NCBI RefSeq assembly: GCF_003952725.1
Contig: NZ_CP032509.1
Location: forward strand, 3,000,001-3,064,000
DNA length: 64,000 nt
Direction of reading: 5' to 3'
From: Georhizobium profundi
GTDB taxonomy: Bacteria > Pseudomonadota > Alphaproteobacteria > Rhizobiales > Rhizobiaceae
The position numbers and the translations under genes are program-made. Below are positions 1 to 10,422 of the stretch, in pieces. The notes under the pieces are model-generated. The model made no database searches. It was not told where the DNA came from and saw only the letters and a program-made list of their open reading frames with translations. How positions within the stretch are numbered: the stretch's first letter is position 1; every line of letters begins with the position of its first letter.

Positions 1-1774
1 CGAACAGGAAGTCATAGAGTTCGTCGAAGTACCACTTGTTCAAAAGGAACTGGTAGAGCCCGCGATGCTGGGCGGCGAGTTCCTTCGGCGTTTCCGGCGA
101 GCGGATATACATGTACCAGGCGGTCACGAGGCCGATGAGCATGGCCATGAAGGGGCTCAGCTTCACCCAGAACGGAACGTGGTGGAACTCCTCCAGGATC
201 TGGTTGGTCGGCAGCGTGAACAGCGCGCCCTGCCAGAAGCCCTCGTAGTAATCGCCGAAGAATTGCTTGTGGAACAGGATGCCGGCCAGCAGAGCGCCAA
301 CCGCGAGGATATAGAGCGGCACCATCATGATCGCGGGCGATTCATGCACATGGTGCATGACGTCGGCCGAAGCACGTGGCTTGCCATGGAAGGTCATGAA
401 GATCAGGCGCCAGGAATAGAAGCTCGTGAAGAGCGCGGCGATGACCAGCATGGTGAAAGCGAAGCCAGCAGCCGCATTCTCCGCGACGAAGGCGCTTTCG
501 ATGATCGCATCCTTGGAGAAGAAGCCGGCGGTGCCGAAATAGAGGCCCGGGATGCCGACGCCTGTCAGCGCGACCGTGCCGATGATCATCATCCAGTAGG
601 TGCGCGGGATGTATTTGCGCAGCCCGCCCATGCGGCGCATGTCCTGCTCGTCCGATACGGCATGGATGACCGAGCCGGCGCCGAGGAACAGCAGTGCCTT
701 GAAGAAGGCGTGCGTGAAGAGGTGGAAGATCGCCGCGCCATAGGCGCCGATGCCGAGCGCCACGAACATGTAGCCGAGTTGCGAGCAGGTCGAATAGGCG
801 ATGACGCGCTTGATGTCGTTCTGGACCAGACCGACGGTGGCGGCGAAGAAGGCCGTGATCGCGCCAATGATGACGACGACCGTGCGCGCATCGATGCTGA
901 GTTCGAAGACGGGTGACATGCGGGCGACGAGAAAGACGCCTGCGGTGACCATGGTGGCGGCGTGGATGAGCGCCGATACCGGCGTTGGGCCTTCCATGGC
1001 GTCCGGCAGCCAGGTGTGCAGCAGGAACTGGGCGGATTTTCCCATGGCGCCCATGAAGAGCAGCAGGCAGGTGACGGTCAGCGCGTCGGCACGGGTCAGG
1101 CTGTAGCCGAGGAAGTTCAAGACGACTTCCGTACCCGGGTCTGCACCCTCAACCGGCATGAAGTCGGCCGCACCGGCAAAGATCGTGTCGAAGCTGATCG
1201 AGCCGAACAGGACGAAGATGCCGAAGATGCCGAGCGCGAAGCCGAAGTCACCGACACGGTTGACGATGAAGGCCTTCATGGCCGCAGCTGTGGCCGTCGG
1301 CTTCTTGTACCAGAAACCAATAAGCAGGTAGGAGGCGAGACCGACGCCTTCCCAACCGAAGAACATCTGCAGCAGATTGTCCGACGTCACCAGCATCAGC
1401 ATGGCGAAGGTGAAGAGCGACAGATACGCGAAGAAGCGCGGCCGATGCGGATCGTGGTGCATGTAGCCGATCGAGTAGATGTGCACCAAGGCCGAGACGG
1501 TGTTGACGACGACCAGCATGACGGCCGTCAGCGTGTCGATGCGGAACGACCAGTCGACGGACATGGAGCCCGACTGGATCCACTGCAGCACTGGAACGCG
1601 GATGACGTCAGTGTCGCCATAAGCGACAGAGAAGAAGGCAATCCACGACAGGAACGCGGCAAAGACCAGGAAGCCGGACGTGATGTACTCACAGGCCTTG
1701 GCGCCCAGCGAGCGGCCAAATAGCCCGGCGATGATGGCGCCGATCAGCGGCAGGAAGACGATCGCGTGATACAT
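1..1774 (-). CDS. nuoL: NADH-quinone oxidoreductase subunit L (partial, 3' end outside window)
   Basis: Large antiporter-like membrane subunit of complex I, which couples NADH oxidation to proton pumping. Reading the minus strand from the ATG at 1774 gives an open frame ([14 protein letters not shown]...) of 591 codons that runs off the left edge with no stop, so only the C-terminus is missing. The frame is rich in hydrophobic segments, as expected for a 14-16 helix protein. The start lies 8 bases after the nuoK stop, inside the nuo operon. Identity rests on the N-terminus and its place after nuoK; nuoM and nuoN would be expected beyond base 1. Confidence 0.95.
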   Translation of the reverse strand, partial: MYHAIVFLPLIGAIIAGLFGRSLGAKACEYITSGFLVFAAFLSWIAFFSVAYGDTDVIRVPVLQWIQSGSMSVDWSFRIDTLTAVMLVVVNTVSALVHIYSIGYMHHDPHRPRFFAYLSLFTFAMLMLVTSDNLLQMFFGWEGVGLASYLLIGFWYKKPTATAAAMKAFIVNRVGDFGFALGIFGIFVLFGSISFDTIFAGAADFMPVEGADPGTEVVLNFLGYSLTRADALTVTCLLLFMGAMGKSAQFLLHTWLPDAMEGPTPVSALIHAATMVTAGVFLVARMSPVFELSIDARTVVVIIGAITAFFAATVGLVQNDIKRVIAYSTCSQLGYMFVALGIGAYGAAIFHLFTHAFFKALLFLGAGSVIHAVSDEQDMRRMGGLRKYIPRTYWMMIIGTVALTGVGIPGLYFGTAGFFSKDAIIESAFVAENAAAGFAFTMLVIAALFTSFYSWRLIFMTFHGKPRASADVMHHVHESPAIMMVPLYILAVGALLAGILFHKQFFGDYYEGFWQGALFTLPTNQILEEFHHVPFWVKLSPFMAMLIGLVTAWYMYIRSPETPKELAAQHRGLYQFLLNKWYFDELYDFLF

Positions 1775-1782
1775 GACGCAGG

Positions 1783-2091
1783 TCAGCCCTTCATCGTGTT
1801 GATGTCTTCAACCGCGATGGAGCCGCGGTTGCGGTAGAACGTGACGAGGATGGCGAGGCCGATGGCTGCTTCCGCCGCCGCGACCGTCAGGATGAACAGC
1901 GCAAAGACCTGGCCGACGATGTCGTTCAGGAAGGCGGAGAAGGCGACCAGGTTCAGGTTGACGGCGAGCAGGATCAATTCGACCGACATGAGAATGACGA
2001 TGACGTTCTTCCTGTTGAGGAAGATGCCGAAGACGCCGATCGTGAAGAGCAGCGCGCCGACCGTCAGATAATGGGAAATCCCGATTTCCAT
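1783..2091 (-). CDS. nuoK: NADH-quinone oxidoreductase subunit K
   Basis: Small three-helix membrane subunit of complex I (102 residues, the usual length). Three hydrophobic segments are visible. Two membrane-buried glutamates sit at about residues 38 ([10 protein letters not shown]) and 74 ([10 protein letters not shown]), matching the essential pair known as E36 and E72 in E. coli NuoK. The gene sits between nuoJ and nuoL in the standard order and is transcribed leftward with them. Confidence 0.97.
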   Translation of the reverse strand: MEIGISHYLTVGALLFTIGVFGIFLNRKNVIVILMSVELILLAVNLNLVAFSAFLNDIVGQVFALFILTVAAAEAAIGLAILVTFYRNRGSIAVEDINTMKG

Positions 2092-2139
2092 GAGTCCCTA
2101 AACCCCTCGTAGCCCTCGTGGAAGGCTATAATAAAGCAA

Positions 2140-2754
2140 TCAGACGCCCTGCCCCGGCTTGACCTTCACCACCTCGATCGAGTTGGCGGGGCCGCGGGCG
2201 ACCTGGGCTGCGATGTCCTGGCGCTTGACGTTGTCACGCTGGCGCAGCGTCAGAACGATCGCACCGATCATCGCGACCAGAAGGATCAGGCCGGCGATCT
2301 GGAAGAAGTAGATGAAGTCCGTGTAGAGCACGTCGCCGAGCGCCTGCGTGTTCTGGCGTTCGGTCAATGGCGGGATCGCCATCGCGCCGGAACCGGCGAT
2401 CTCGGGGGCGAATGTCGCCCCGCCAAGCACGATGATGAGCTCTGCCGCCAGGATCAGGCCGACCAGCGCGCCAATCGGTGCATATTCCAGCACACCCGAG
2501 CGCAACTGCGTGAAGTCGACGTCGAGCATCATGACGACGAAGAGGAAGAGCACCGCGACCGCGCCGACATAGACGACGAGCAGAATCATCGCGAGGAACT
2601 CGGCGCCCGTCAGCAGGAACAGACCGGCCGAATTGAAGAAGGTCAGAATCAGGAACAGCACCGAATGAACCGGATTGCGGGCCGAAATCACCATGAACGC
2701 CGATGCCACGGCGACGAAGGCGAAGAGATAGAAGAATACGGCCTGAAGACCCAT
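2140..2754 (-). CDS. nuoJ: NADH-quinone oxidoreductase subunit J
   Basis: Membrane subunit of complex I, 204 residues with about five hydrophobic helices. The N-terminus (MGLQAVFFYLFAFVAVASAF) and the segment LVVYVGAVAVLFLFVVMML carry the conserved NuoJ helix 3 pattern. The C-terminus is a hydrophilic tail. It lies between nuoI (137-base gap) and nuoK (48-base gap). The gap to nuoI is the longest in the nuoG-L part of the operon and shows no gene or clear hairpin. Confidence 0.96.
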   Translation of the reverse strand: MGLQAVFFYLFAFVAVASAFMVISARNPVHSVLFLILTFFNSAGLFLLTGAEFLAMILLVVYVGAVAVLFLFVVMMLDVDFTQLRSGVLEYAPIGALVGLILAAELIIVLGGATFAPEIAGSGAMAIPPLTERQNTQALGDVLYTDFIYFFQIAGLILLVAMIGAIVLTLRQRDNVKRQDIAAQVARGPANSIEVVKVKPGQGV

Positions 2755-2891
2755 CTGGCGTGCCTTTGTCTTCCCGAATGCCGCGCAGTCCCGAAAATTC
2801 GAAAGCGGCGCTCAAGAGTGTCTTTCGCAGGTGCGAGAGGCAGAACCTCGCGCGGTTCTCTTAGATCAGGGCCTTCGCCCCGTCTAGATCA

Positions 2892-3380
2892 TCACCGGTA
2901 CGGCGAATCCATCTTTATGTTGCGGGCGATTTCGCGCTCCCAGCGATCGCCGTTCTCGAGCAGGCGATCCTTGTCGTAATAGAGCTCTTCACGCGTCTCG
3001 GTCGCGAACTCGAAATTGGGCCCTTCGACGATGGCGTCTACCGGGCAGGCTTCCTGGCAGAAGCCGCAATAGATGCACTTCACCATATCGATGTCGTAGC
3101 GCACCGTGCGGCGGGTGCCGTCGTTGCGGCGTGGGCCGGCCTCGATGGTGATCGCCTGTGCCGGGCAGATCGCTTCGCAGAGCTTGCAGGCAATGCAGCG
3201 TTCCTCGCCGTTCGGATAGCGGCGTAGGGCGTGCTCGCCACGGAAGCGCGGGCTGACGGGGCCTTTTTCGAACGGGTAGTTCACCGTTGCCTTGGGCGCG
3301 AAGAAGTAGCGCATCGACAGGAAGAACGCCCCGACGAATTCCTTGAGGAACAGCGATTTAGCGGCTTGAGCAAGAGCCAT
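2892..3380 (-). CDS. nuoI: NADH-quinone oxidoreductase subunit I (2x[4Fe-4S] ferredoxin subunit)
   Basis: Peripheral-arm subunit carrying clusters N6a and N6b, which pass electrons toward NuoB. The 162-residue protein has two ferredoxin motifs, [12 protein letters not shown] (about residues 61-72) and [12 protein letters not shown] (about 100-111). An amphipathic N-terminal helix ([15 protein letters not shown]) precedes them and is expected to lie on the membrane. Position after nuoH is canonical. Confidence 0.97.
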   Translation of the reverse strand: MALAQAAKSLFLKEFVGAFFLSMRYFFAPKATVNYPFEKGPVSPRFRGEHALRRYPNGEERCIACKLCEAICPAQAITIEAGPRRNDGTRRTVRYDIDMVKCIYCGFCQEACPVDAIVEGPNFEFATETREELYYDKDRLLENGDRWEREIARNIKMDSPYR

Positions 3381-3404
3381 GGCTTTTCAACCTCTCCCGG
3401 CCGA

Positions 3405-4454
3405 TCAGGCGGACCAGCCGGTCAGTTTGAGAACGAATGCGGTGATGACGACCATTGCGAGCGAGATCGGCAGGAAAACCTTCCAGCCAAGACGCATCAG
3501 CTGATCGTAGCGGTAACGGGGCACGAAGGCCTTCACCATGGCGAACATGAAGAAGACCATGCACATCTTGAGGACGAACCAGACAACGCCCGGCACCCAA
3601 TTGATGAGCCAGAAATCGACCGGGGGAAGCCAGCCACCCAGGAACAGGATTGTCGTCAGCGCGCACATGAGGACGATGGCGGCATATTCGCCGAGCATGA
3701 ACATCATGTACGGCGTAGAGCCATATTCCACCATGAAGCCGGCAACGAGTTCCGATTCGGCTTCAGGCAGGTCGAAAGGCGGCCGATTCGTCTCGGCAAG
3801 CGCCGAGATGAAGAAGATGATGAACATCGGGAACAGAGCGAGCCAGTGCCAATCCAGGAAGGAATTTGGCAAACCGACCATCGTACCGAGACCGTCACGC
3901 TGCGACAGGACGATGTCCGTCAAGCTGAGCGACCCGACGCAGAGAAGAACGGTGACGATGACGAAGCCGATGGAGACTTCGTAGGAGACCATCTGCGCAG
4001 CCGAGCGCAGCGCACCGAGGAACGGGTATTTCGAGTTCGATGCCCAGCCGCCCATGATCACGCCGTACACCTCGAGCGAGGAGATGGCGAAGACATAGAG
4101 GATGCCGACATTGATCGAGGCGATCGCCCAGTTCTCGTTGATCGGGATGACGGCCCAGGCGGCAAGCGCCAGCGTCACGGAGACGAGCGGTGCCAGAAGG
4201 AAGATGCCCTTGTTGGCGCCGGACGGGATGACCGGCTCCTTGAGGACGAATTTCAGAAGGTCGGCGAAAGACTGCAGCAGCCCCCAGGGACCGACGACGT
4301 TCGGGCCGCGGCGCATCTGCACGGCCGCCCAGATCTTGCGGTCGGCGTAGAGCACATAGGCGATGAACACCAAGAGCGCGACCAGAAGCAGGAGCGACTG
4401 ACCGAGAATAATCAAGGCCGGCCAGGCGTAAGTTGCGAAAAATCCGTCCATCAT
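3405..4454 (-). CDS. nuoH: NADH-quinone oxidoreductase subunit H
   Basis: Membrane subunit at the junction with the peripheral arm; it helps form the quinone chamber. The protein has 349 residues with about eight hydrophobic helices. Characteristic stretches include [20 protein letters not shown] and [20 protein letters not shown], the conserved acidic loop of NuoH/ND1. The reading frame offers two adjacent ATGs (4454 and 4451). The gene follows nuoG after a 15-base gap. Confidence 0.97.
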   Translation of the reverse strand: MMDGFFATYAWPALIILGQSLLLLVALLVFIAYVLYADRKIWAAVQMRRGPNVVGPWGLLQSFADLLKFVLKEPVIPSGANKGIFLLAPLVSVTLALAAWAVIPINENWAIASINVGILYVFAISSLEVYGVIMGGWASNSKYPFLGALRSAAQMVSYEVSIGFVIVTVLLCVGSLSLTDIVLSQRDGLGTMVGLPNSFLDWHWLALFPMFIIFFISALAETNRPPFDLPEAESELVAGFMVEYGSTPYMMFMLGEYAAIVLMCALTTILFLGGWLPPVDFWLINWVPGVVWFVLKMCMVFFMFAMVKAFVPRYRYDQLMRLGWKVFLPISLAMVVITAFVLKLTGWSA

Positions 4455-4469
4455 CGTCCCCCTCGGCGG

Positions 4470-6548
4470 CTATTCAGCTGCGACTTTGACATCGCCGCGC
4501 GCAAGCGCCGAGCATTCGGCCATGACCGCTGAAGCGCGGGCAATCGGGTTGGTCAGGTAGAAATCCGTCACCGGCGAGCGGAACGGGGTCTTGTCGAAAT
4601 TGCTGCCAGCCTTGCGGCCGCGAATGCCGGACACGTCGCCAACCGCGATCTCGTCGATCGCTGCGAAATGCGGGTGGGCGGCGTAGAGATGCGCGCGCAG
4701 CTGCGGCAGCGAATCGAATGGCAGCTTGTGGCCGAGCACGTCCGACAGAGCACGCAGGATTGCCCAGTCTTCCTTGGCGTCGCCAGGCGCGAAACCGGCG
4801 CGCGATGCCATCTGCACGCGGCCTTCCGTGTTCACATAGGTGCCGGACTTCTCGGTATAGGCCGAGCCCGGCAATATGACGTCTGCCTGATGGGCGCCAT
4901 TGTCGCCATGGGTGCCGATATAGACGGTGAAGCCGGCCTTGCGGGCCGCGAAATCCAGTTCGTCCGCACCCAGAAGGAAGAGCACGTCGGTGTCGCCGAG
5001 CATCTCCGCGGCATTTTTGCCGCCCTGTCCCGGTACGAAGCCGAGGTCGAGAGCGCCGACGCGGGCTGCGGCCGTGTGGAGCACGCCGAAACCGTTCCAG
5101 TCTTCACTGACGACGCCGACCGCATCGGCGAGGGCGAGCACGCTGTCGAGCACCGCTGCGCCATCGGTGCGGGCCAGAGCGCCCTGCCCGACGATGATCA
5201 TCGGCCGCTCGGCGTCCTGCAGAACCTTGAAGAAGTCACCCGAGCCATCGACGAGGCCAGCCAGCGTATCGGTGCCGGCGCCAAGATAGGTATATTCGTA
5301 GCGAAGGTCAGCCTCTTCGCCGATCACGCCAACGGGGAAGTTTTCCATCCGCCAGCGCTTGCGAATGCGCGCATTCAGGACCGAAGCCTCGAAGCGCGGA
5401 TTGGCGCCGATGATCAGCAGCGCATCGGCATCCTCGATGCCTTCGATCGTCGGATTGAAGATGTAGGAGGCGCGGCCGAGCGACGGATCGAGCGCTGCAC
5501 CGTCCTGCCGACAGTCGATATTGGTCGAGCCGAGCTTCTCCATGAGAAGCTTCAGCGCGTAGATTTCCTCGACAGCTGCGAGATCGCCGGCAATCGCGCC
5601 GATCCGATCTGCCGAGGTGGCGGACACCTGCGCCTTGATGGCTGCAAAGGCTTCGCCCCAGCTTGCCGGCTGCAGACGACCGTCGCGCTTCACATAAGGA
5701 CGATCGAGGCGCTGCGTACGCAGGCCATCCCAGATAAAGCGGGTCTTGTCGGAGATCCACTCCTCATTGATCGCCTCGTTGATGCGCGGCATGATGCGCA
5801 TGACTTCGCGGCCGCGCGTATCGACACGGATCGCGGAACCGCAGGCATCCATGACATCAATCGACTCGGTCTTGCCGAGCTCCCACGGACGCGCCTGGAA
5901 GGCGTAGGGCTTGGAGGTCAGCGCGCCGACCGGGCAAAGGTCGATCACGTTGCCCTGAAGCTCCGACGTCATCGCATGTTCGAGATAGGTGGTGATCTCG
6001 GCATCCTCGCCGCGGCCGACTAGGCCGAGCTCGGAAATGCCGGCGACTTCGGTCGTGAATCGAACGCAGCGCGTGCAGTGAATGCAGCGGTTCATGATCG
6101 TCTTGACGAGCGGGCCGATATATTTGTCTTCGACGGCGCGCTTGTTTTCGTAAAACCGCGAATTGTCCATGCCGAAGGCCATGGCCTGGTCTTGCAGGTC
6201 GCATTCGCCACCCTGGTCGCAGATCGGGCAATCGAGCGGGTGGTTGATGAGGAGGAACTCCATCACCCCTTCGCGCGCCTTCTTCACCATCGGCGTGGTG
6301 GTGAAGACTTCCGGCAATTCGCCGTTCGGGCCGGGACGCATGTCGCGCACGCCCATGGCGCAAGAGGCCGCCGGTTTCGGCGGGCCGCCCTTCACTTCGA
6401 CCAGGCACATGCGGCAGTTGCCGGCGATCGAAAGTCGCTCATGGAAGCAGAATCGCGGAACCTCGGCGCCGGCTTCCTCACACGCCTGCAACAGCGTGTA
6501 GTGATCCGGAACCTCGATCTCTCTTCCGTCGATTTTCAACCTGGCCAT
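4470..6548 (-). CDS. nuoG: NADH-quinone oxidoreductase subunit G
   Basis: Largest peripheral subunit of complex I (692 residues). The N-terminus has a plant-type [2Fe-2S] domain (CFHERLSIAGNCRMC, about residues 34-48), then CPICDQGGECDLQDQ and the ferredoxin-like CIHCTRC for further Fe-S clusters. A molybdopterin-oxidoreductase-like fold without cofactor follows. Length fits alphaproteobacterial NuoG. It sits downstream of an inserted H3TH gene rather than directly after nuoF. Confidence 0.97.
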   Translation of the reverse strand: MARLKIDGREIEVPDHYTLLQACEEAGAEVPRFCFHERLSIAGNCRMCLVEVKGGPPKPAASCAMGVRDMRPGPNGELPEVFTTTPMVKKAREGVMEFLLINHPLDCPICDQGGECDLQDQAMAFGMDNSRFYENKRAVEDKYIGPLVKTIMNRCIHCTRCVRFTTEVAGISELGLVGRGEDAEITTYLEHAMTSELQGNVIDLCPVGALTSKPYAFQARPWELGKTESIDVMDACGSAIRVDTRGREVMRIMPRINEAINEEWISDKTRFIWDGLRTQRLDRPYVKRDGRLQPASWGEAFAAIKAQVSATSADRIGAIAGDLAAVEEIYALKLLMEKLGSTNIDCRQDGAALDPSLGRASYIFNPTIEGIEDADALLIIGANPRFEASVLNARIRKRWRMENFPVGVIGEEADLRYEYTYLGAGTDTLAGLVDGSGDFFKVLQDAERPMIIVGQGALARTDGAAVLDSVLALADAVGVVSEDWNGFGVLHTAAARVGALDLGFVPGQGGKNAAEMLGDTDVLFLLGADELDFAARKAGFTVYIGTHGDNGAHQADVILPGSAYTEKSGTYVNTEGRVQMASRAGFAPGDAKEDWAILRALSDVLGHKLPFDSLPQLRAHLYAAHPHFAAIDEIAVGDVSGIRGRKAGSNFDKTPFRSPVTDFYLTNPIARASAVMAECSALARGDVKVAAE

Positions 6549-6637
6549 TCTCAGTCCTCATGCGGCCGATGCCGCGTGTCTTTGAACCGCATCGGCGGCC
6601 GGCCCGGCTTTCGCATCGGACGGGCTGCCAGTGCAAC

Positions 6638-7516
6638 CTATTTCTTGGCAAATCCCGCCGCTTGGCCGATCCAATCATCCCGGCCGATGCGGCCTTTCAA
6701 CTGAAGATGATCCTCGACCCAGGCGATTTCCTTGTCGCTCCATGCTGCGATCTGGGCGAACGACCAGACGCCGAGCTTGTTCAGCACTTCTTCCACCTTC
6801 GGGCCGATCCCGGAAATCGTCTTCAGATCGTCCGGGTTTGCGGGCTTGGCCATGGAGGCCGGTGCGACCATCATCGCCTCCGCAGCCTTCACGGCGTCCG
6901 TCTGGACCTTGGCGACGGCTTCGACGGTCGCGTTTGCCGCCTTCTGCATCGATTTGGCCGCAACGGGCTCGGCCGACCGCACAGAAGCGGCCGAAGCCGA
7001 TTTCACGGCCTTCTCGACAGCAGCCGTGCTCGAGGCAGCGGCGTCTTTCACGGACTGCTCCGCCTTGCGCGCAACTTTGGTCGCAGCTTCAGCGGTCTTC
7101 GTTGCCGTCTTGACGCTTTCGGCCACCGTCTCTTCTACAGCCTTCGAGGCCTTTTCAGTATGCTTCACGGCGTCATCGACGACTTTCGCACCAGCATTGG
7201 CCATGCCTTCGACATCAGCGGCCTTGAACGCTGTTTTCGCATCGAACGCCACCGGCGCGACGGGAAGACCGAACCGGCGGGATGCTTCCATCGCGCCCTG
7301 CATCGAGCCGAAGAAGATGCCCATCATCTGGCTGGCGGCACCCATGCCGATGGCACTTGCCGCAACTGCGGCAGCCGTCGGATGGGCCATCAGTGGCGAC
7401 ATCATGCGCGATGCCGGCATGGCCGACGCCATCTCGCTCATCATCTTCTGCATATCGGCGACCGGTTGCATCATCGTTTCCGGGGTCATGCCAAAGGGAA
7501 ATGCTGCTTGCGACAT
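6638..7516 (-). CDS. nuo-operon accessory protein: Ala-rich phasin-like helix plus C-terminal H3TH (COG3743-like) domain
   Basis: Unassigned gene inside the nuo operon between nuoF and nuoG. I place the start at the ATG at 7516 (MSQAAFPFGM, 292 residues) because AAGGAG lies 7 bases upstream; an ATG at 7540 is also possible. Residues 1-70 are rich in Met and Ala. About 90-200 form a long Ala/Lys/Glu helix resembling phasins. The last 65 or so residues carry a helix-hairpin-helix motif (LKTISGIGPKVEEVL). By hand alignment about 35 of 64 positions in that tail match the NuoE C-terminus in the same operon. Such domains are described as flap-endonuclease-like H3TH, but no enzymatic residues are evident. 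The role in complex I is unknown. Confidence 0.85.
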   Translation of the reverse strand: MSQAAFPFGMTPETMMQPVADMQKMMSEMASAMPASRMMSPLMAHPTAAAVAASAIGMGAASQMMGIFFGSMQGAMEASRRFGLPVAPVAFDAKTAFKAADVEGMANAGAKVVDDAVKHTEKASKAVEETVAESVKTATKTAEAATKVARKAEQSVKDAAASSTAAVEKAVKSASAASVRSAEPVAAKSMQKAANATVEAVAKVQTDAVKAAEAMMVAPASMAKPANPDDLKTISGIGPKVEEVLNKLGVWSFAQIAAWSDKEIAWVEDHLQLKGRIGRDDWIGQAAGFAKK

Positions 7517-7594
7517 AGGAGTGCTCCTTGCAGTCGTCATGAAGTCATCGTTCCCGTCTCGACGTTTCCTCTAGATCAGTCTTTGAACTGCGGC

Positions 7595-8902
7595 TTATTC
7601 GGCCGCTTGCAGTGTCGTGTTCCGGGTCGAATCGGCCCGGTAGGTGTATGCCTCGATGCGCTTTTCCATCTCCGGACGGAAATGGCGGATCAGGCCCTGG
7701 ATCGGCCATGCCGCAGCATCGCCGAGCGCGCAGATCGTATGGCCTTCGACTTGCTTCGTCACATCGAAGAGCATGTCGATTTCGCGCTTCTGGGCGCGGC
7801 CTTCGACCATGCGTTCCATCACGCGCCACATCCAGCCCGTGCCTTCACGGCAGGGCGTGCACTGGCCGCAGCTCTCATGCTTGTAGAAGGCCGAGAGACG
7901 CGCGATCGCCTTGATGATGTCGGTCGACTTGTCCATCACGATGACCGCTGCCGTACCGAGACCGGACTTCAGATCGCGCAGCGAATCGAAATCCATCGGA
8001 CAATCGATGATCTGGTCGGCCGGGACCACGGGTACGGACGAGCCACCGGGGATGACCGCCAGCAGATTTTCCCAGCCACCGCGAATGCCGCCGCAATGCT
8101 TGTCGATCAGTTCGCGAAATGGGATCGACATGGCTTCTTCGACGGTGCACGGCGTGTTGACGTGGCCGGATACGCAAAAAAGCTTGGTGCCCGTGTTGTT
8201 CGGCCGGCCGATGCCGGCGAACCAAGCACCACCGCGACGCAGGATGGTGGGTGCAACGGCGATCGACTCGACGTTGTTGACGGTCGTCGGGCAGCCGTAG
8301 AGGCCAACATTCGCCGGGAATGGCGGCTTCAGGCGCGGCTGGCCCTTCTTGCCTTCGAGGCTTTCGAGAAGCGCCGTCTCTTCACCGCAAATATAGGCGC
8401 CGGCGCCGTGGTGGAGGTAGAGATCGAAATCCCATCCGCACTTGTTGCCGGTGCCGAGCAGGCCGGCGTCGTAGCATTCGTCGATCGCGGCCTGCAGGGC
8501 TTCGCGTTCGCGCATGTATTCACCGCGCAGATAGATGTAGCCGACATGGGCGCCCATGGCGAAACCGGCAATCACGCAGCCTTCGATCAGCGTATGCGGA
8601 TCGTTGCGCATGATGTCCCGGTCCTTGCAGGTGCCGGGCTCGGATTCGTCGGCGTTGACGACCAAGTAGTGCGGGCGGCCGTCGCTTTCCTTCGGCATGA
8701 AGGACCATTTCAATCCCGTCGGGAAGCCGGCACCGCCGCGTCCACGGAGGCCCGACGCCTTCATCTCGGAAATGACCCAGTCACGGCCATTGGCGATGAG
8801 GATATCGGTGCCATCCCAATGGCCGCGATTCATCGCCGCTTTCAGCGACTTGTCCTTGAGGCCGTAGATATTGGTGAAGATGCGATCTTCGTCTTTCAGC
8901 AT
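7595..8902 (-). CDS. nuoF: NADH-quinone oxidoreductase subunit F (NADH/FMN-binding)
   Basis: Electron-entry subunit: it binds NADH and FMN and carries the N3 [4Fe-4S] cluster. The 435-residue protein shows the glycine-rich nucleotide/FMN motif [16 protein letters not shown] (about residues 52-67) and the cluster motif [12 protein letters not shown] near residue 345. Its start (ATG at 8902) follows a GGAAGG ribosome site and lies 14 bases after nuoE. Confidence 0.97.
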   Translation of the reverse strand: MLKDEDRIFTNIYGLKDKSLKAAMNRGHWDGTDILIANGRDWVISEMKASGLRGRGGAGFPTGLKWSFMPKESDGRPHYLVVNADESEPGTCKDRDIMRNDPHTLIEGCVIAGFAMGAHVGYIYLRGEYMREREALQAAIDECYDAGLLGTGNKCGWDFDLYLHHGAGAYICGEETALLESLEGKKGQPRLKPPFPANVGLYGCPTTVNNVESIAVAPTILRRGGAWFAGIGRPNNTGTKLFCVSGHVNTPCTVEEAMSIPFRELIDKHCGGIRGGWENLLAVIPGGSSVPVVPADQIIDCPMDFDSLRDLKSGLGTAAVIVMDKSTDIIKAIARLSAFYKHESCGQCTPCREGTGWMWRVMERMVEGRAQKREIDMLFDVTKQVEGHTICALGDAAAWPIQGLIRHFRPEMEKRIEAYTYRADSTRNTTLQAAE

Positions 8903-8916
8903 CGTTCAGACCTTCC

Positions 8917-10137
8917 TTATCGCGGCTTCTTGCCAAAGACGCGGATGTATTCCGCCTCGCCACCCTTGGCGAGCGCCTCGGCCTGGCGGACCCAGTCGTC
9001 GCGCTCGATGCGGCCGGAAAATTTCAGGTGATCGTCGACCCAGGCGCGCTCGGCGGCCGTCAGGCTCGCAACGCGCTCATAGGTCCAGATCCCCAGATCG
9101 TTCAGCTTCGCTTCGATCCTCGGGCCGATACCAGAGATGAGCTTGAGATCGTCCGGCTGTGCCGGCTTCTCGACAGGCGCCGGCTTGTTGGCTTCATCGA
9201 CTGGAGCTGACTGCGTCGACGCTGTGGTGGCAGCCGGCGCCTCGGTGCGATCACCGCCGGTGCGGCCGCTTGCTGCCGGGGCTGTGTCGCCTTCGGCCTG
9301 CTTCGGATCGGCAGGCTCGCCGCCTGCCTCGTCCTTGGTCTTCGAGGGGCCGCCGGGGCCTTTGGCGTCCTGCGGGCTTGCGACCGTCGGATCAGCTTCG
9401 AGCGGCACGCCCTTCTGCGCCGGCCGACCCTTCTCGACGGCTTCTTCGCCACCGGCAGCGCCTTCGGGCGCGGACGGCTTGACGGCGCGCTCGGCCACGT
9501 CGCGATCGGCGACACGCTGCATCGCTTCCTCATCGAGCAGGGTTGTCGCCCCACCGAGCGGCGCGGACAGGTGCCGGCCGTTCTGCGGACCCGGCGTCAC
9601 CGAAGCGCCCTCGCCCGCATCGAACCTGTCGATGATGTCGGCCAGTTGCTCGGGCGTCAGGTCCTCGTAGGCGTCCTTGAAGATCATCACCATCGGTGCG
9701 TTAACGCACGCACCCTGGCATTCGACTTCTTCCCAGGAGAGCGTGCCCGTTGCATTGGTGTGGAACGGCTGCGCATGAATCTTCTCGCGGCAGACGCGCA
9801 TCAGGTCTTCCGAGCCGCGCAGCATGCACGGCGTCGTTCCGCAGACCTGCACATGGGCGCGCGTGCCGACCGGCTTCAGCTGGAACTGGGTGTAGAAGGT
9901 CGCCACTTCGAGCGCGCGGATATACGGCATCGACAGCATGTCGGCGATGCCTTCGATCGCGGCCTTGGTGACCCAGCCTTCCTGCTCCTGCGCCCGCATC
10001 AGAAGCGGGATGATGGCCGACTGCTGGCGCCCTTCAGGATATTTGCGAATGGTCGCCTGAGCCCAGTCGGCATTTTCCGCATTGAAGGCGAAGGCCGGGG
10101 GTTGAACATGGTCTTCAGCAAGACGACGCACGGACAT
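8917..10137 (-). CDS. nuoE: NADH-quinone oxidoreductase subunit E with long C-terminal extension (H3TH domain)
   Basis: The thioredoxin-like [2Fe-2S] (N1a) subunit that partners NuoF. Residues 1 to about 175 are the classical 24 kDa domain, with cluster cysteines in [13 protein letters not shown] and CQGACVNAP. The protein is 406 residues, more than double the E. coli length. About 180-320 is a low-complexity linker rich in Pro, Ala, Glu and Lys. About 330-395 is an H3TH/HhH-like domain ([15 protein letters not shown]) closely related to the tail of the protein encoded at 6638-7516. Long NuoE tails are known in rhizobia; their function is not. Confidence 0.95.
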   Translation of the reverse strand: MSVRRLAEDHVQPPAFAFNAENADWAQATIRKYPEGRQQSAIIPLLMRAQEQEGWVTKAAIEGIADMLSMPYIRALEVATFYTQFQLKPVGTRAHVQVCGTTPCMLRGSEDLMRVCREKIHAQPFHTNATGTLSWEEVECQGACVNAPMVMIFKDAYEDLTPEQLADIIDRFDAGEGASVTPGPQNGRHLSAPLGGATTLLDEEAMQRVADRDVAERAVKPSAPEGAAGGEEAVEKGRPAQKGVPLEADPTVASPQDAKGPGGPSKTKDEAGGEPADPKQAEGDTAPAASGRTGGDRTEAPAATTASTQSAPVDEANKPAPVEKPAQPDDLKLISGIGPRIEAKLNDLGIWTYERVASLTAAERAWVDDHLKFSGRIERDDWVRQAEALAKGGEAEYIRVFGKKPR

Positions 10138-10152
10138 TTCGCAATTGCCTCT

Positions 10153-10422
10153 CTAGTCGATTTCGCCACAGCGCGAATTCGACAGCGTCACGAATTCGCA
10201 GGCATAGGCGGAGCCTTCCTTCTGCAGGAAGACGACGAATCTGTTTCCGGTCGGCGATGACGCCTTGATCTCGTAGCCTTCGGCAACCAGAGCGCCCATG
10301 GAGCGGGAACCGGACGATACCGCACCCGAAGGACCGCCGAGCGAGCTCGATGGATTGGCTGTCTGCGCCGCGGCCGGCGACGCCGCCAGACCTAGCACTA
10401 TGAGCGCGACCAGCCTCCGCAT
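10153..10422 (-). CDS. small secreted hypothetical protein inside nuo operon
   Basis: A protein of 89 residues. The N-terminus [20 protein letters not shown] looks like a Sec signal peptide with an AxA cleavage site, leaving a mature chain of about 70 residues with two cysteines (YACEFV and SRCGEID), possibly one disulfide. The ATG overlaps the nuoD stop (TGATG), so translation is probably coupled to nuoD, and nuoE follows 15 bases on. I do not recognise a family. A periplasmic product from within the complex I operon is unexpected. Confidence 0.8.
   Translation of the reverse strand: MRRLVALIVLGLAASPAAAQTANPSSSLGGPSGAVSSGSRSMGALVAEGYEIKASSPTGNRFVVFLQKEGSAYACEFVTLSNSRCGEID

Noticed and set aside
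65..1723. Long plus-strand open frames opposite nuoL
   Set aside because: They are antisense shadows of nuoL in high-GC DNA, rich in Arg, Asp, Glu and His, with no recognisable domain.
3231..4532. 433-codon plus-strand frame opposite nuoH and nuoI
   Set aside because: Low-complexity Glu/Arg/His composition and complete overlap with two certain nuo genes.
6560..9031. 823-codon plus-strand frame opposite nuoF and the H3TH gene
   Set aside because: Antisense to well-supported genes; no domain, no ribosome site of note.
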